A stretch of DNA of 12,468 nucleotides from Faecalibacterium sp. UBA1360 (GTDB taxonomy: Bacteria; Bacillota; Clostridia; Oscillospirales; Ruminococcaceae): assembly GCA_002306375.1 (NCBI GenBank), contig DBRU01000074.1, positions 4,485 through 16,952 of the forward strand, written 5' to 3'. Positions 5,711 through 12,468 of the stretch are shown in pieces. The notes beneath the pieces were generated by a model. It was not told the origin of the DNA, did not search any database, and saw nothing but the letters and a program-made list of their open reading frames with translations. The translations under genes were made by a program, and so were the position numbers. How positions within the stretch are numbered: position 1 is the stretch's first letter; every line of letters starts with the position of its first letter.

Positions 5711-7369
5711 ATGATGGAATTTCACGCTTGTTTTGATTTTTCCGCTCCCGGCGCCGCGGCCGGTTACCGCCGCGGCACGGGCTGCGGCTTTGTGGACAAG
5801 GCCGCTTTGGCCGACGCCCCCCGCCTGAACACCCCCCAGATGGGCGCCAACTGGCAGCCCCTGTGGTGGCACGACGGCTGGCTGGCGGATTTTGCCGCCA
5901 CCGGGCAGGGCGTCACGGCCCGGCCCGCCCCCGTCCTGCCCGAGGCCGACCTGGCCGGGCGGGCCCTGCCCCTGTGGTACCGCGCCGACCTGCCGGGCGA
6001 GGGCGTCTACACCGCCTGCCTGCGCCTGTGCGGGCAGGGCGGCGAGGCCCTGGTCTTTGCCGGGCGGCGGCGTCTTTGCTGGCGGGGGGAGCTGGGGGCC
6101 GGCGAATGTCGGGAGGTGAGCTTCCCCCTGGACGTGACGCCCCTGGTGCCTGACGGCGAGAGCGCCCCCGCCCTGAATGCGGCGGCGGACATCGTGGCCC
6201 TGGGCGCGGACATGCAGGCCCTGCGCCTGCAAAACGCCCGGGCTCGCCGGGTGTTCCTGATGGGGGATTCCACGGTCACCGACCAGAGCGCGGCCCTGCC
6301 CTACGCCCCCTTTACCAGCTACGCGGGCTGGGGGCAGATGCTGGGCTGGTTCTTGCCAGAAGGGCTGTGCGTGTCCAACCACGCCCACTCGGGCCTGACC
6401 ACCGAGAGTTTTGCCGACGGCGGGCACTGGGCCATCCTGGAGCCCCGGCTGCAACCGGGGGACGTGTGCCTGATGCAGTTCGGCCACAATGACCAGAAGC
6501 TGCCCCACCTGACGGCCCGGGGCGGCTACACCCGGCGGCTGCGGGCGTACATCCAAGCCGTGCGCGCCAAGGGGGCTCTGCCCGTGCTGGTGACCCCGCT
6601 GGCCCGCAACAGCTGGAACGCCGACGGCACCTACAACGACCTGCTGGCCGACTTTGCCGCCGCCGTCCTGGACCTGGGCCGCGCCGAGAAGGCGCCGGTC
6701 ATCGACCTGCACGGCGAGGCCATGGGGCGCATCGTCGCCCAGGGGCGGGAGGCCGCCAAGGTCTGGTTCTACCCCGGGGACTACACCCACACCAACGATT
6801 TTGGCGCGTATACCTGCGCGCAGTATGTGGCCGGGGCGCTGTGCGCGGCGCTGGGGCTGGACGCCCCCGCCCGGGACGCCTGGGCCCCCGCCGGGCCCCG
6901 GGAGCCCCTGGCCCCGCCCGAGGGCTGCACCCTGACCCCGCCCGAAGGCCAGGGCGACGCCTTTGCCGAGTACGACACCCGCGACCCCGGCGCGCCCCTG
7001 ACCCGGGCGGACGCCCTGTGCCAGATCACGGCGGCGCTGCGGCTGTTCCCGGTCAACGGCTACCGCAGCCCCTTTGCCGACGTGGTGGGTCAGGCCCCCT
7101 ACGCCAGCGCCGTACAGTGCGCCGTGCAGGGCGGCCTGATCCCGCCCGCCTGGGTGGCGGACGGCTGCCTGCACCCCGAACGCAGCGTGACCCTGGCCGA
7201 GTTCCTGGCCGTGCTGCTGCCCGGCTACGCCACCCGCCGTCCCCTGCCCCAGGCGGAAAGCGACGCCGCCCGGGCCGTGCTGGCGGGGCTGATCAGCCCC
7301 GAAGCCGACCCCGCCGTGACGCTGACCCGCACCGCGGGCGCGGCCATCTGCCGCAAGGTGCGCATTTGA
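5711..7369 (+). CDS. SGNH/CE12-type acetylesterase (rhamnogalacturonan acetylesterase-like) with C-terminal SLH-like region
   Basis: This 552-residue protein probably removes O-acetyl groups from rhamnogalacturonan fragments. All four SGNH blocks are visible: GDST with nucleophile Ser187, Gly228 in HSGLTTESF, Asn260 in QFGHND, and the Asp357/His360 pair in DYTHTN. The N-terminus (FDFSAPGAAAGYRRGTGCGF) resembles the beta-sandwich domain before the catalytic domain of YesT-like enzymes. From about residue 430 to the end the sequence looks like degenerate S-layer-homology modules: TRADALCQITAAL at 431-443, SPFADV, VTLAEFLAVL at 493-502 and LTRTAGAAICRKV at 538-550. No signal peptide or lipobox is present, which is odd for an SLH-bearing protein. 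Its ATG abuts the TAA of the GH105 gene with no clear Shine-Dalgarno, implying translational coupling. GGG and CCC codons look more frequent than in the neighbours. The esterase call is firm; the substrate is inferred. Confidence 0.85.
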   Translation: MMEFHACFDFSAPGAAAGYRRGTGCGFVDKAALADAPRLNTPQMGANWQPLWWHDGWLADFAATGQGVTARPAPVLPEADLAGRALPLWYRADLPGEGVYTACLRLCGQGGEALVFAGRRRLCWRGELGAGECREVSFPLDVTPLVPDGESAPALNAAADIVALGADMQALRLQNARARRVFLMGDSTVTDQSAALPYAPFTSYAGWGQMLGWFLPEGLCVSNHAHSGLTTESFADGGHWAILEPRLQPGDVCLMQFGHNDQKLPHLTARGGYTRRLRAYIQAVRAKGALPVLVTPLARNSWNADGTYNDLLADFAAAVLDLGRAEKAPVIDLHGEAMGRIVAQGREAAKVWFYPGDYTHTNDFGAYTCAQYVAGALCAALGLDAPARDAWAPAGPREPLAPPEGCTLTPPEGQGDAFAEYDTRDPGAPLTRADALCQITAALRLFPVNGYRSPFADVVGQAPYASAVQCAVQGGLIPPAWVADGCLHPERSVTLAEFLAVLLPGYATRRPLPQAESDAARAVLAGLISPEADPAVTLTRTAGAAICRKVRI

Positions 7370-7442
7370 GCGCCGATCCCTGTATTTTGCCGCCGAAGCC
7401 GCCCGCCGCGGCCGGCGATCCGCAACGAAAGGTTGGATATAC

Positions 7443-9599
7443 ATGAACGAGCACACCACGGGCGGTTTTACCCTGCCCGGCGAAGCGGGCTGCGAAGCCC
7501 TGACCCTGGAGCTGGCCAAGCGCTGGGGGGCCGATGTCATCCGCGACAGCGACGGCACCGAGCTTTCGGAGGAGATCCTGGACGCCGGGTATGACATCTA
7601 CTCCACCATCTGCATCATCCGCGAACACAACGACTGGGCCAAGGACCACCCCGACTGCCTGCAGCAGACCTTTTTGTCCACCCAGCCCCGCCTGGCTGAG
7701 GGCGGCGCGCTGTCCGTGCCGCTGATGGCCGACTTTTTTGCCCAGCAATTCAAGGTCAACGACCGCCCCGCCGCCCTGGCGCTGTGGCAGGTGTGGGACC
7801 GCACGGCCGGCGCCCTGCTGGACGCCGGCGCCTGGCGCTGGCAGCCCGAGACCGGCTGTGTGGTCATCGACGCGCCGGCTGCCTACCACCAGTACACGGT
7901 GAGCTTTCTGGCCTGGCGCATCTGGGAAGAGATCTCGATGTACAACCACGTGACCAACAACTGGACCAAGGAACACCTGGTGCCCATCGACCCCCGCACC
8001 CAGGTCGCCCGGGATTACCTGACTGGCTGGCTGCGCCATTGGTGCGAGACCCACCCCCACACCAACGTGGTGCGCTTTACCAGCATGTTCTACAACTTTG
8101 TGTGGATGTGGGGTTCGGACGAGCGCAACCGCAGCCTGTTCAGCGACTGGGGCAGCTACGACTTCACGGTGTCGGAGCAGGCCCTGGCCGACTTTGCGGC
8201 TGAGTACGGCTACGAGCTGACCGCCGAGGACTTCATCAACAAGGGCAACTTCCAGGTCACCCACATGCCCCCGTCGGACCACAAGCGGGACTACATGGCC
8301 TTTACCCAGCGGTTCGTGGCCGGATACGGCAAGACGCTGGTGGACCTGGTGCACAGCTACGGCAAAAAGGCCTATGTCTTTTACGACGACAGCTGGGTGG
8401 GGGTGGAGCCCTACGGCCCCTGCTTTGCCCGGTTCGGCTTTGACGGCATCATCAAGTGCGTGTTCTCGGGCTATGAGGCCCGCATGTGCGCGGGCGTGAA
8501 CGCCCCCGTGCACGAGCTGCGCCTGCACCCCTACCTGTTCCCGGTGGGGCTGGGCGGCGCGCCCACCTTCATGCCCGGAGGCGACCCCACCCGGGACGCC
8601 AAGGGCTACTGGAACCATGTGCGCCGGGCGCTTTTGCGGGCCAAGATCGACCGCATCGGCCTGGGCGGCTACCTGCACCTGCTGGAGGACTTCCCCGACT
8701 TTGTGCAGTACATCGCCGACCTGGCCGACGAGTTCCGCGCCGTGCGCGCTTTGCACGAACAGGGCGGCGTGTACACCCTGCCCCTGCGGGTGGCCGTGCT
8801 GCACAGCTGGGGGGCCCTGCGCCCCTGGACGCTGTCCGGCCATTTCCACGAGACCTACATGCACGAGCTCATCCACATCAACGAGGCCCTGTCCGGCCTG
8901 CCGGTGGACACCTGCTTCGTGAGCTTTGAGGACGTGAAGAAGGGCGCGCTTAAGGATGTGGACGTGGTCATCAACGCCGGCCGGGCCGGCACGGCCTGGA
9001 GCGGCGGCGACGCCTGGAACGACGCCGACCTGGTGGCGGCGCTGAGTGCCTGGGTGGCCGAAGGCGGCGTGCTGCTGGGCGTCAACGAGCCCACGGCCGC
9101 GCCGGGCTGGGGGGATTACTTCCGCATGGCCCGGGCCTTTGGCGTGGACGAGGACACCGGCGCCCGGGTCTGCCACGGCCGCTGGCCCGTGCAGGCCGAC
9201 CCGGTCAACGGTCTGGTGCCCCGGGGCGCCACGCTGTGCACCCGGGCGGAGCTGTACCTGACCGACGGCGACAGCCGCGTGCTGGCCGAAGTGGACGGCC
9301 GCCCCGCCATCGTGACCCACGCCTTCGGCAAAGGGCGGGGCGTCTACCTGGCCGGGTTCGAGTACAGCCCCCAGAACGCCCGCATGCTGCTGAACCTGAT
9401 GCTGTGGGCCAAGGGCATGCCCCAGACCCAGAATTACCTGACCGACAACGCCGCCGTCGAGTGCGCCTGGTTTGCCGGGGCGGGCAAGCTGGTGGTCATC
9501 AACAACACCGACGAGGCGCAGACCGCCGCCGTGACCACCCCCGACGGCCCCGTGACCCTGACGCTGGAACCCTTTGCCACCCGCATCCTCGCATTGTGA
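7443..9599 (+). CDS. GH112 beta-galactoside phosphorylase (galactosyl-rhamnose or galacto-/lacto-N-biose phosphorylase)
   Basis: This 718-residue enzyme belongs to GH112, whose members split a beta-D-galactosyl disaccharide with phosphate to give alpha-D-galactose 1-phosphate. Known activities are on galacto-N-biose/lacto-N-biose and on D-galactosyl-beta-1,4-L-rhamnose (Clostridium phytofermentans type). Family signatures run throughout: WGADVIRDSDGT (28-39), EYTVSFLAW-like and MYNHVTNNW segments, VVRFTSMFYNFVW, and FYDDSWVGVEPY (313-324). Asp316 aligns with the general acid Asp313 of the bifidobacterial enzyme. A Rossmann-like middle domain (about 440-650) and a small C-terminal domain with VVINNTD follow. 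The length fits the family. There is no signal peptide. The ribosome-binding site is modest (AAAGG, 7428-7432), 73 bases after the esterase gene. Neighbouring pectin enzymes favour the galactosyl-rhamnose activity; sequence alone does not settle it. Confidence 0.88.
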   Translation: MNEHTTGGFTLPGEAGCEALTLELAKRWGADVIRDSDGTELSEEILDAGYDIYSTICIIREHNDWAKDHPDCLQQTFLSTQPRLAEGGALSVPLMADFFAQQFKVNDRPAALALWQVWDRTAGALLDAGAWRWQPETGCVVIDAPAAYHQYTVSFLAWRIWEEISMYNHVTNNWTKEHLVPIDPRTQVARDYLTGWLRHWCETHPHTNVVRFTSMFYNFVWMWGSDERNRSLFSDWGSYDFTVSEQALADFAAEYGYELTAEDFINKGNFQVTHMPPSDHKRDYMAFTQRFVAGYGKTLVDLVHSYGKKAYVFYDDSWVGVEPYGPCFARFGFDGIIKCVFSGYEARMCAGVNAPVHELRLHPYLFPVGLGGAPTFMPGGDPTRDAKGYWNHVRRALLRAKIDRIGLGGYLHLLEDFPDFVQYIADLADEFRAVRALHEQGGVYTLPLRVAVLHSWGALRPWTLSGHFHETYMHELIHINEALSGLPVDTCFVSFEDVKKGALKDVDVVINAGRAGTAWSGGDAWNDADLVAALSAWVAEGGVLLGVNEPTAAPGWGDYFRMARAFGVDEDTGARVCHGRWPVQADPVNGLVPRGATLCTRAELYLTDGDSRVLAEVDGRPAIVTHAFGKGRGVYLAGFEYSPQNARMLLNLMLWAKGMPQTQNYLTDNAAVECAWFAGAGKLVVINNTDEAQTAAVTTPDGPVTLTLEPFATRILAL

Positions 9600-9643
9600 A
9601 ATCCGTCCGGCCCCGGCCGGCGACCTGAACAGGAGGACCTTTT

Positions 9644-11104
9644 ATGTCCCACATCATCGTCAACGCCAACCGTTCGGCGGGCGTCATCAACAAAAACATC
9701 TACGGTCACTTTTCCGAGCATCTGGGCCGCTGCATCTACGGCGGCCTGGCCACGGCCGACGGCGGTATGCGCACCGACGTGGTCGAGGCGCTGAAAAAGC
9801 TCAACGTCCCCGTGCTGCGCTGGCCCGGCGGCTGCTTTGCCGACACCTACCACTGGCGGGACGGCATCGGCCCGCGGGAAAGCCGCAAGACCATCGTCAA
9901 CACCAACTGGGGCGGCGTGACCGAGGACAACGCCTTCGGCACCCATGAGTTCATGGCCCTGTGCGAGGCGCTGGGGTGCGAGGCCTACTTCTCGGGCAAC
10001 GTGGGCAGCGGCACCGTGCAGGAGTTCTCTGACTGGGTGGAATACTGCAACATGGGCGGCGTGTCCCCCATGGCCGACCTGCGCCGCAAAAACGGCCGGG
10101 AAGCCCCCTTCAACGTGCGGTACTGGGGCATCGGCAACGAGGCCTGGGGCTGCGGCGGCAACATGCGGCCCGAATACTACGCCGACGTGTGCCGGCAGTA
10201 TTCCACCTTCCTGAACTGCTACGACCCCAAGGTGCCGCTGTACAAGATCGCCAGCGGCGCGTCGGAGGACGACTACCACTGGACCCGCGCCGTGGTGGAG
10301 CGGGCCGGGCGCACCATCGACGCCGTGAGCATGCACTACTACACGATCCCCGGCGACAACTGGGGCAAAAAGGGCAGCGCCACCGACTTTACCAGGGACG
10401 AATACTACATCACCCTGCACAAGACCCTGCGCATGGAAGAAATGGTGGAAAACCACACCCGGGTGATCCGCCGGTTTGCGGGCGGCAAGCCCATCGGCCT
10501 GGTGGTGGACGAGTGGGGCACCTGGTTCGACGTGGAGCCCGGCACCAACCCCGGGTTCCTGTACCAGCAAAACACCATGCGGGACGCCCTGGTGGCCGCC
10601 ATCAACCTGAACATCTTCAACGACCACTGCGACAGCGTGGTGATGGCCAACATCGCCCAGACCGTGAACGTGCTGCAGGCCATGATCCTGACCGAGGGCG
10701 ACAAGATGCTGCTGACCCCCACCTACCACGTGTTCGAGATGTACAAGGGCCACCAGAACGCCCGCCAGCTGGAAAGCTACGCCGAGACCCGCACCCTGCG
10801 CGCCGAGGACCAGGCCGTGCCCGACCTGCATGTGTCGGCCAGCCAGCAGGCGGACGGCGCCCTGCTGGTGACCGTGGCCAACCTGAACGACGAGGCCGCC
10901 GCCCCCGTGAACTGCCTGCTGGCCGGCGTGAAGGCCACGGCGGTCAGCGCCCGCGTGCTGGCCGGCGCCCCCGGGGCCCACAACACCTTTGCGACGCCCG
11001 ACGCCGTGGCCCCCGCCCCGCTGGACGTTGCCCTGACCGACACCGGCTTTGCCGCCACCCTGCCCCCGTGCAGCGTGGCCGCCTTTGCGGTGCAGGCCGA
11101 CTGA
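9644..11104 (+). CDS. abfA: GH51 intracellular alpha-L-arabinofuranosidase
   Basis: This 486-residue exo-enzyme releases terminal alpha-L-arabinofuranose from arabinan, arabinogalactan or arabinoxylan fragments. The N-terminal pattern (INKNIYGHFSEHLGRCIYGG, then LRWPGGCFADTYHW) is the classic GH51 start. The acid/base glutamate is Glu166 in GIGNEAWGCGG and the nucleophile is Glu290 in VVDEWGTWFD. The barrel (to about residue 380) is followed by a C-terminal beta-sandwich. The length is close to the usual 490-510. No signal peptide is present, as for most bacterial GH51 enzymes, so it acts on imported oligosaccharides. AGGAGG (9631-9636) lies seven bases before the ATG. Its place in the same operon as the GH105, esterase and GH112 genes points to arabinose-decorated pectin side chains as substrate. 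Confidence 0.93.
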   Translation: MSHIIVNANRSAGVINKNIYGHFSEHLGRCIYGGLATADGGMRTDVVEALKKLNVPVLRWPGGCFADTYHWRDGIGPRESRKTIVNTNWGGVTEDNAFGTHEFMALCEALGCEAYFSGNVGSGTVQEFSDWVEYCNMGGVSPMADLRRKNGREAPFNVRYWGIGNEAWGCGGNMRPEYYADVCRQYSTFLNCYDPKVPLYKIASGASEDDYHWTRAVVERAGRTIDAVSMHYYTIPGDNWGKKGSATDFTRDEYYITLHKTLRMEEMVENHTRVIRRFAGGKPIGLVVDEWGTWFDVEPGTNPGFLYQQNTMRDALVAAINLNIFNDHCDSVVMANIAQTVNVLQAMILTEGDKMLLTPTYHVFEMYKGHQNARQLESYAETRTLRAEDQAVPDLHVSASQQADGALLVTVANLNDEAAAPVNCLLAGVKATAVSARVLAGAPGAHNTFATPDAVAPAPLDVALTDTGFAATLPPCSVAAFAVQAD

Positions 11105-11137
11105 GCCCGCGCCGCCCCACCCGAAGGAGGGAATCCC

Positions 11138-12124
11138 ATGCACACCCCCGACCCCCAACGCTATGACGCCATGCGCTACCGCCACAGCGGCCGCAGCGGC
11201 TTGCAGCTGCCCGCCGTGTCCCTGGGGCTGTGGCACAACTTCGGCGACACCGCCCGCTACGACACGATGAAGGCCATCTGCCTGACGGCCTTCGACCACG
11301 GCGTCGTCCACTTTGACCTGGCCAACAACTACGGCCCCGAACCCGGCGCGGCCGAGCGCAATTTCGGCCGCATCCTGCGGGAGGAACTGGCCCCCTACCG
11401 GGACGAGCTGCTGATCTCCACCAAGGCGGGGTACGGCATGTGGCCGGGGCCCTACGGGGACTTCGGTTCCCGCAAATACCTGCTGGCCAGCCTGGACCAG
11501 AGCCTGCGCCGCCTGGGGCTTGACTATGTGGACATCTTCTACCACCACCGCATGGACCCCGACACCCCGCTGGAAGAGACCATGGGCGCGCTGGACCAGG
11601 CCGTCAAGAGCGGCAAGGCGCTGTATGCGGGCCTGTCCAACTACGACGGTCCCACCCTGGAAAAGGCTGCCGCCATCCTGGACGAGCTGCACTGCCCCTT
11701 TGTCATCAACCAGAATCGGTATTCGATCTTTGACCGCACCATCGAGAAAAACGGCCTCAAGGACACGGCCGTGCGCCTGGGCAGGGGCATCATCGCTTTC
11801 AGCCCGCTGGCCCAGGGGCTGCTGACCGACCGCTACCTCAACGGCGTGCCGGCAGACAGCCGCATGCGCACCGACGGACGCTTTTTGTCGGACAACGCCC
11901 TAACCCCCCAGCGCCTGGCCCAGATCCGGGCGCTGAACGACCTGGCCGCCCGCCGGGGCGAGAGCCTGGCCACCATGGCGCTGAAATGGATCCTGAAAGA
12001 CGGAGCCGTGACCAGCGTGCTGGTGGGCGCCAGCCGCCCCGAACAGGTGCTGGACGATCTGAAGGTGCTGCAAAGCCCCGACTTCACCGCCGAGGAACTG
12101 GCCTTCATCGACGCAAACAGCTGA
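11138..12124 (+). CDS. Aldo/keto reductase, YghZ (L-glyceraldehyde 3-phosphate reductase)-like
   Basis: This 328-residue NADPH-dependent reductase has the AKR catalytic tetrad: Asp60 and Tyr65 in HFDLANNYGP, Lys96 in ISTKAGYG, and His137 in DIFYHHRMD. The sequences LANNYGPEPGAAERNFG and YGMWPGPYGDFGSRKYLLASLDQSL match the YghZ/AKR14 subgroup, whose Escherichia coli member reduces L-glyceraldehyde 3-phosphate. The cofactor-binding end is visible as SVLVGASRPEQV. The start codon follows GAAGGAGG (11123-11130) at seven bases, and the gap to the arabinofuranosidase gene is only 33 bases, so it is the last gene of the enzyme operon. Its substrate here is unknown. A short aldehyde such as lactaldehyde from rhamnose breakdown would fit the setting, but that is inference. 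Confidence 0.85.
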   Translation: MHTPDPQRYDAMRYRHSGRSGLQLPAVSLGLWHNFGDTARYDTMKAICLTAFDHGVVHFDLANNYGPEPGAAERNFGRILREELAPYRDELLISTKAGYGMWPGPYGDFGSRKYLLASLDQSLRRLGLDYVDIFYHHRMDPDTPLEETMGALDQAVKSGKALYAGLSNYDGPTLEKAAAILDELHCPFVINQNRYSIFDRTIEKNGLKDTAVRLGRGIIAFSPLAQGLLTDRYLNGVPADSRMRTDGRFLSDNALTPQRLAQIRALNDLAARRGESLATMALKWILKDGAVTSVLVGASRPEQVLDDLKVLQSPDFTAEELAFIDANS

Positions 12125-12140
12125 CCCGATGCACCCATGC

Positions 12141-12180
12141 AAACAGCCCCGCGCGGCATTGCCGCGCGGGGCTGTTTTTT
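12141..12180 (+). terminator. Rho-independent terminator of the enzyme operon
   Basis: The arms AACAGCCCCGCGCGGC (12142-12157) and GCCGCGCGGGGCTGTT (12161-12176) pair perfectly around an ATT loop and run into six T residues (12175-12180). It lies 17 bases after the reductase stop. On the other strand the hairpin is followed by only TTTG, so it may also weakly stop the convergent DJ-1/PfpI gene. Confidence 0.92.
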
Positions 12181-12195
12181 GCGTACATCTGAGGA

Positions 12196-12468
12196 TCAGA
12201 AGCGGTAGACGATCGCCTTTTTGACCTTGTCGGCGGCGTCGGGGCCGGCCAGGCGGGCGGCCAGGGCCAGGGCGAAGGGGATCGCCGCGCCCAGGGCCTC
12301 GCCGGTGACGATGTTGCCGTCCACCGACAGTGGCAGGCCGGTGTACTCGGCCCCGGCGGCGGTCAGCGGGGCGTCCATGCCCGGGTAGACGGTGGCCCGC
12401 TTGCCTTCCAGCAGGCCAAAGGCGGCCAGCACGGTGGGCGCGGCGCAGATGGCGGCCACGATCTTGCC
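12196..12468 (-). CDS. DJ-1/PfpI-family protein, C-terminal half (runs off the right edge)
   Basis: The visible 91 C-terminal codons belong to the DJ-1/ThiJ/PfpI superfamily. The nucleophile elbow GKIVAAICAAPTVLAAFGLL carries the reactive cysteine. It is followed by GKRATVYPGMD, matching the GKKATCYPGFE-type pattern of bacterial homologues that lack the protease histidine at this position. The end of the domain (DGNIVTGEALGAAIPFALALAARL) is also typical. Members include deglycase or chaperone-like stress proteins and enzymes of uncertain role. The start codon and N-terminal half lie beyond the window. The gene converges on the enzyme operon, is separated from it by the terminator, and has no evident link to glycan use. 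Confidence 0.85.
   Translation of the reverse strand, partial: GKIVAAICAAPTVLAAFGLLEGKRATVYPGMDAPLTAAGAEYTGLPLSVDGNIVTGEALGAAIPFALALAARLAGPDAADKVKKAIVYRF

Noticed and set aside
4514..7597. Very long minus-strand open frame (over 1000 codons) opposite the GH105 and esterase genes; similar long antisense frames at 811-2331, 2738-4417, 7293-9320 and 9434-11692
   Set aside because: They are frame-aligned shadows. The real genes almost never use TTA, CTA or TCA codons, so antisense stops are absent. Translations are low-complexity (Gly, Val, His, Gln, Ala-rich) with no family signature and no ribosome-binding sites.
1..12468. CRISPR arrays, tRNA or rRNA genes, insertion sequences, phage genes
   Set aside because: No regularly spaced repeats, no RNA gene signatures, no transposase or integrase motifs and no flanking inverted repeats were seen on either strand.

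Overview
The window is GC-rich outside its AT-rich promoter region. Its codons end mostly in G or C, ribosome-binding sites are strong AGGAGG types, and transport is of the CUT1 type with an AraC regulator and a lipoprotein binding protein. This suggests a low-redundancy, high-GC Firmicute, most plausibly a gut Oscillospiraceae/Ruminococcaceae relative (Subdoligranulum/Gemmiger/Faecalibacterium-like). The taxon is an inference from style and gene content; no rRNA or marker gene is present.

Layout. On the minus strand at the left edge (1-396) is the N-terminal cupin half of an AraC-family regulator. A 381-base AT-rich divergent intergenic region follows (397-777), with back-to-back candidate promoters. 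A plus-strand transport operon comes next: two permeases (778-1725, 1744-2670) and a large lipoprotein solute-binding protein (2762-4411), ended by a strong hairpin terminator (4451-4485). A second promoter (about 4571-4599), flanked by repeated GCGCGAAA motifs, begins an enzyme operon. Its genes are a GH88/GH105 unsaturated glycuronyl hydrolase (4661-5710), an SGNH/CE12-type acetylesterase with an SLH-like tail (5711-7369), a GH112 beta-galactoside phosphorylase (7443-9599), a GH51 alpha-L-arabinofuranosidase (9644-11104) and a YghZ-type aldo/keto reductase (11138-12124). A perfect-stem terminator follows at 12141-12180. At the right edge a convergent minus-strand gene (12196-12468, partial) encodes the C-terminal half of a DJ-1/PfpI-family protein.

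How it works together (inference). The genes read as a locus for uptake of pectin side-chain oligosaccharides, most likely rhamnogalacturonan I (RG-I) fragments. The transporter resembles the YteP-YtcP-YtcQ/Lpl type used for rhamnogalacturonan oligosaccharides and has no ATPase of its own, so a shared MsmX-like ATPase is expected. None of the four carbohydrate-active enzymes shows a signal peptide. Acetylated, arabinosylated, galactosylated and lyase-generated (unsaturated) fragments would therefore be imported whole and taken apart in the cytoplasm. The GH105 enzyme removes the unsaturated uronate, the esterase removes acetyl groups, GH51 removes arabinose, and GH112 phosphorolyses a Gal-Rha or Gal-HexNAc unit to Gal-1-phosphate. 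The reductase may handle an aldehyde from deoxysugar or pentose breakdown. No rhamnosidase, lyase or galactanase lies in the window; these would have to be encoded elsewhere.
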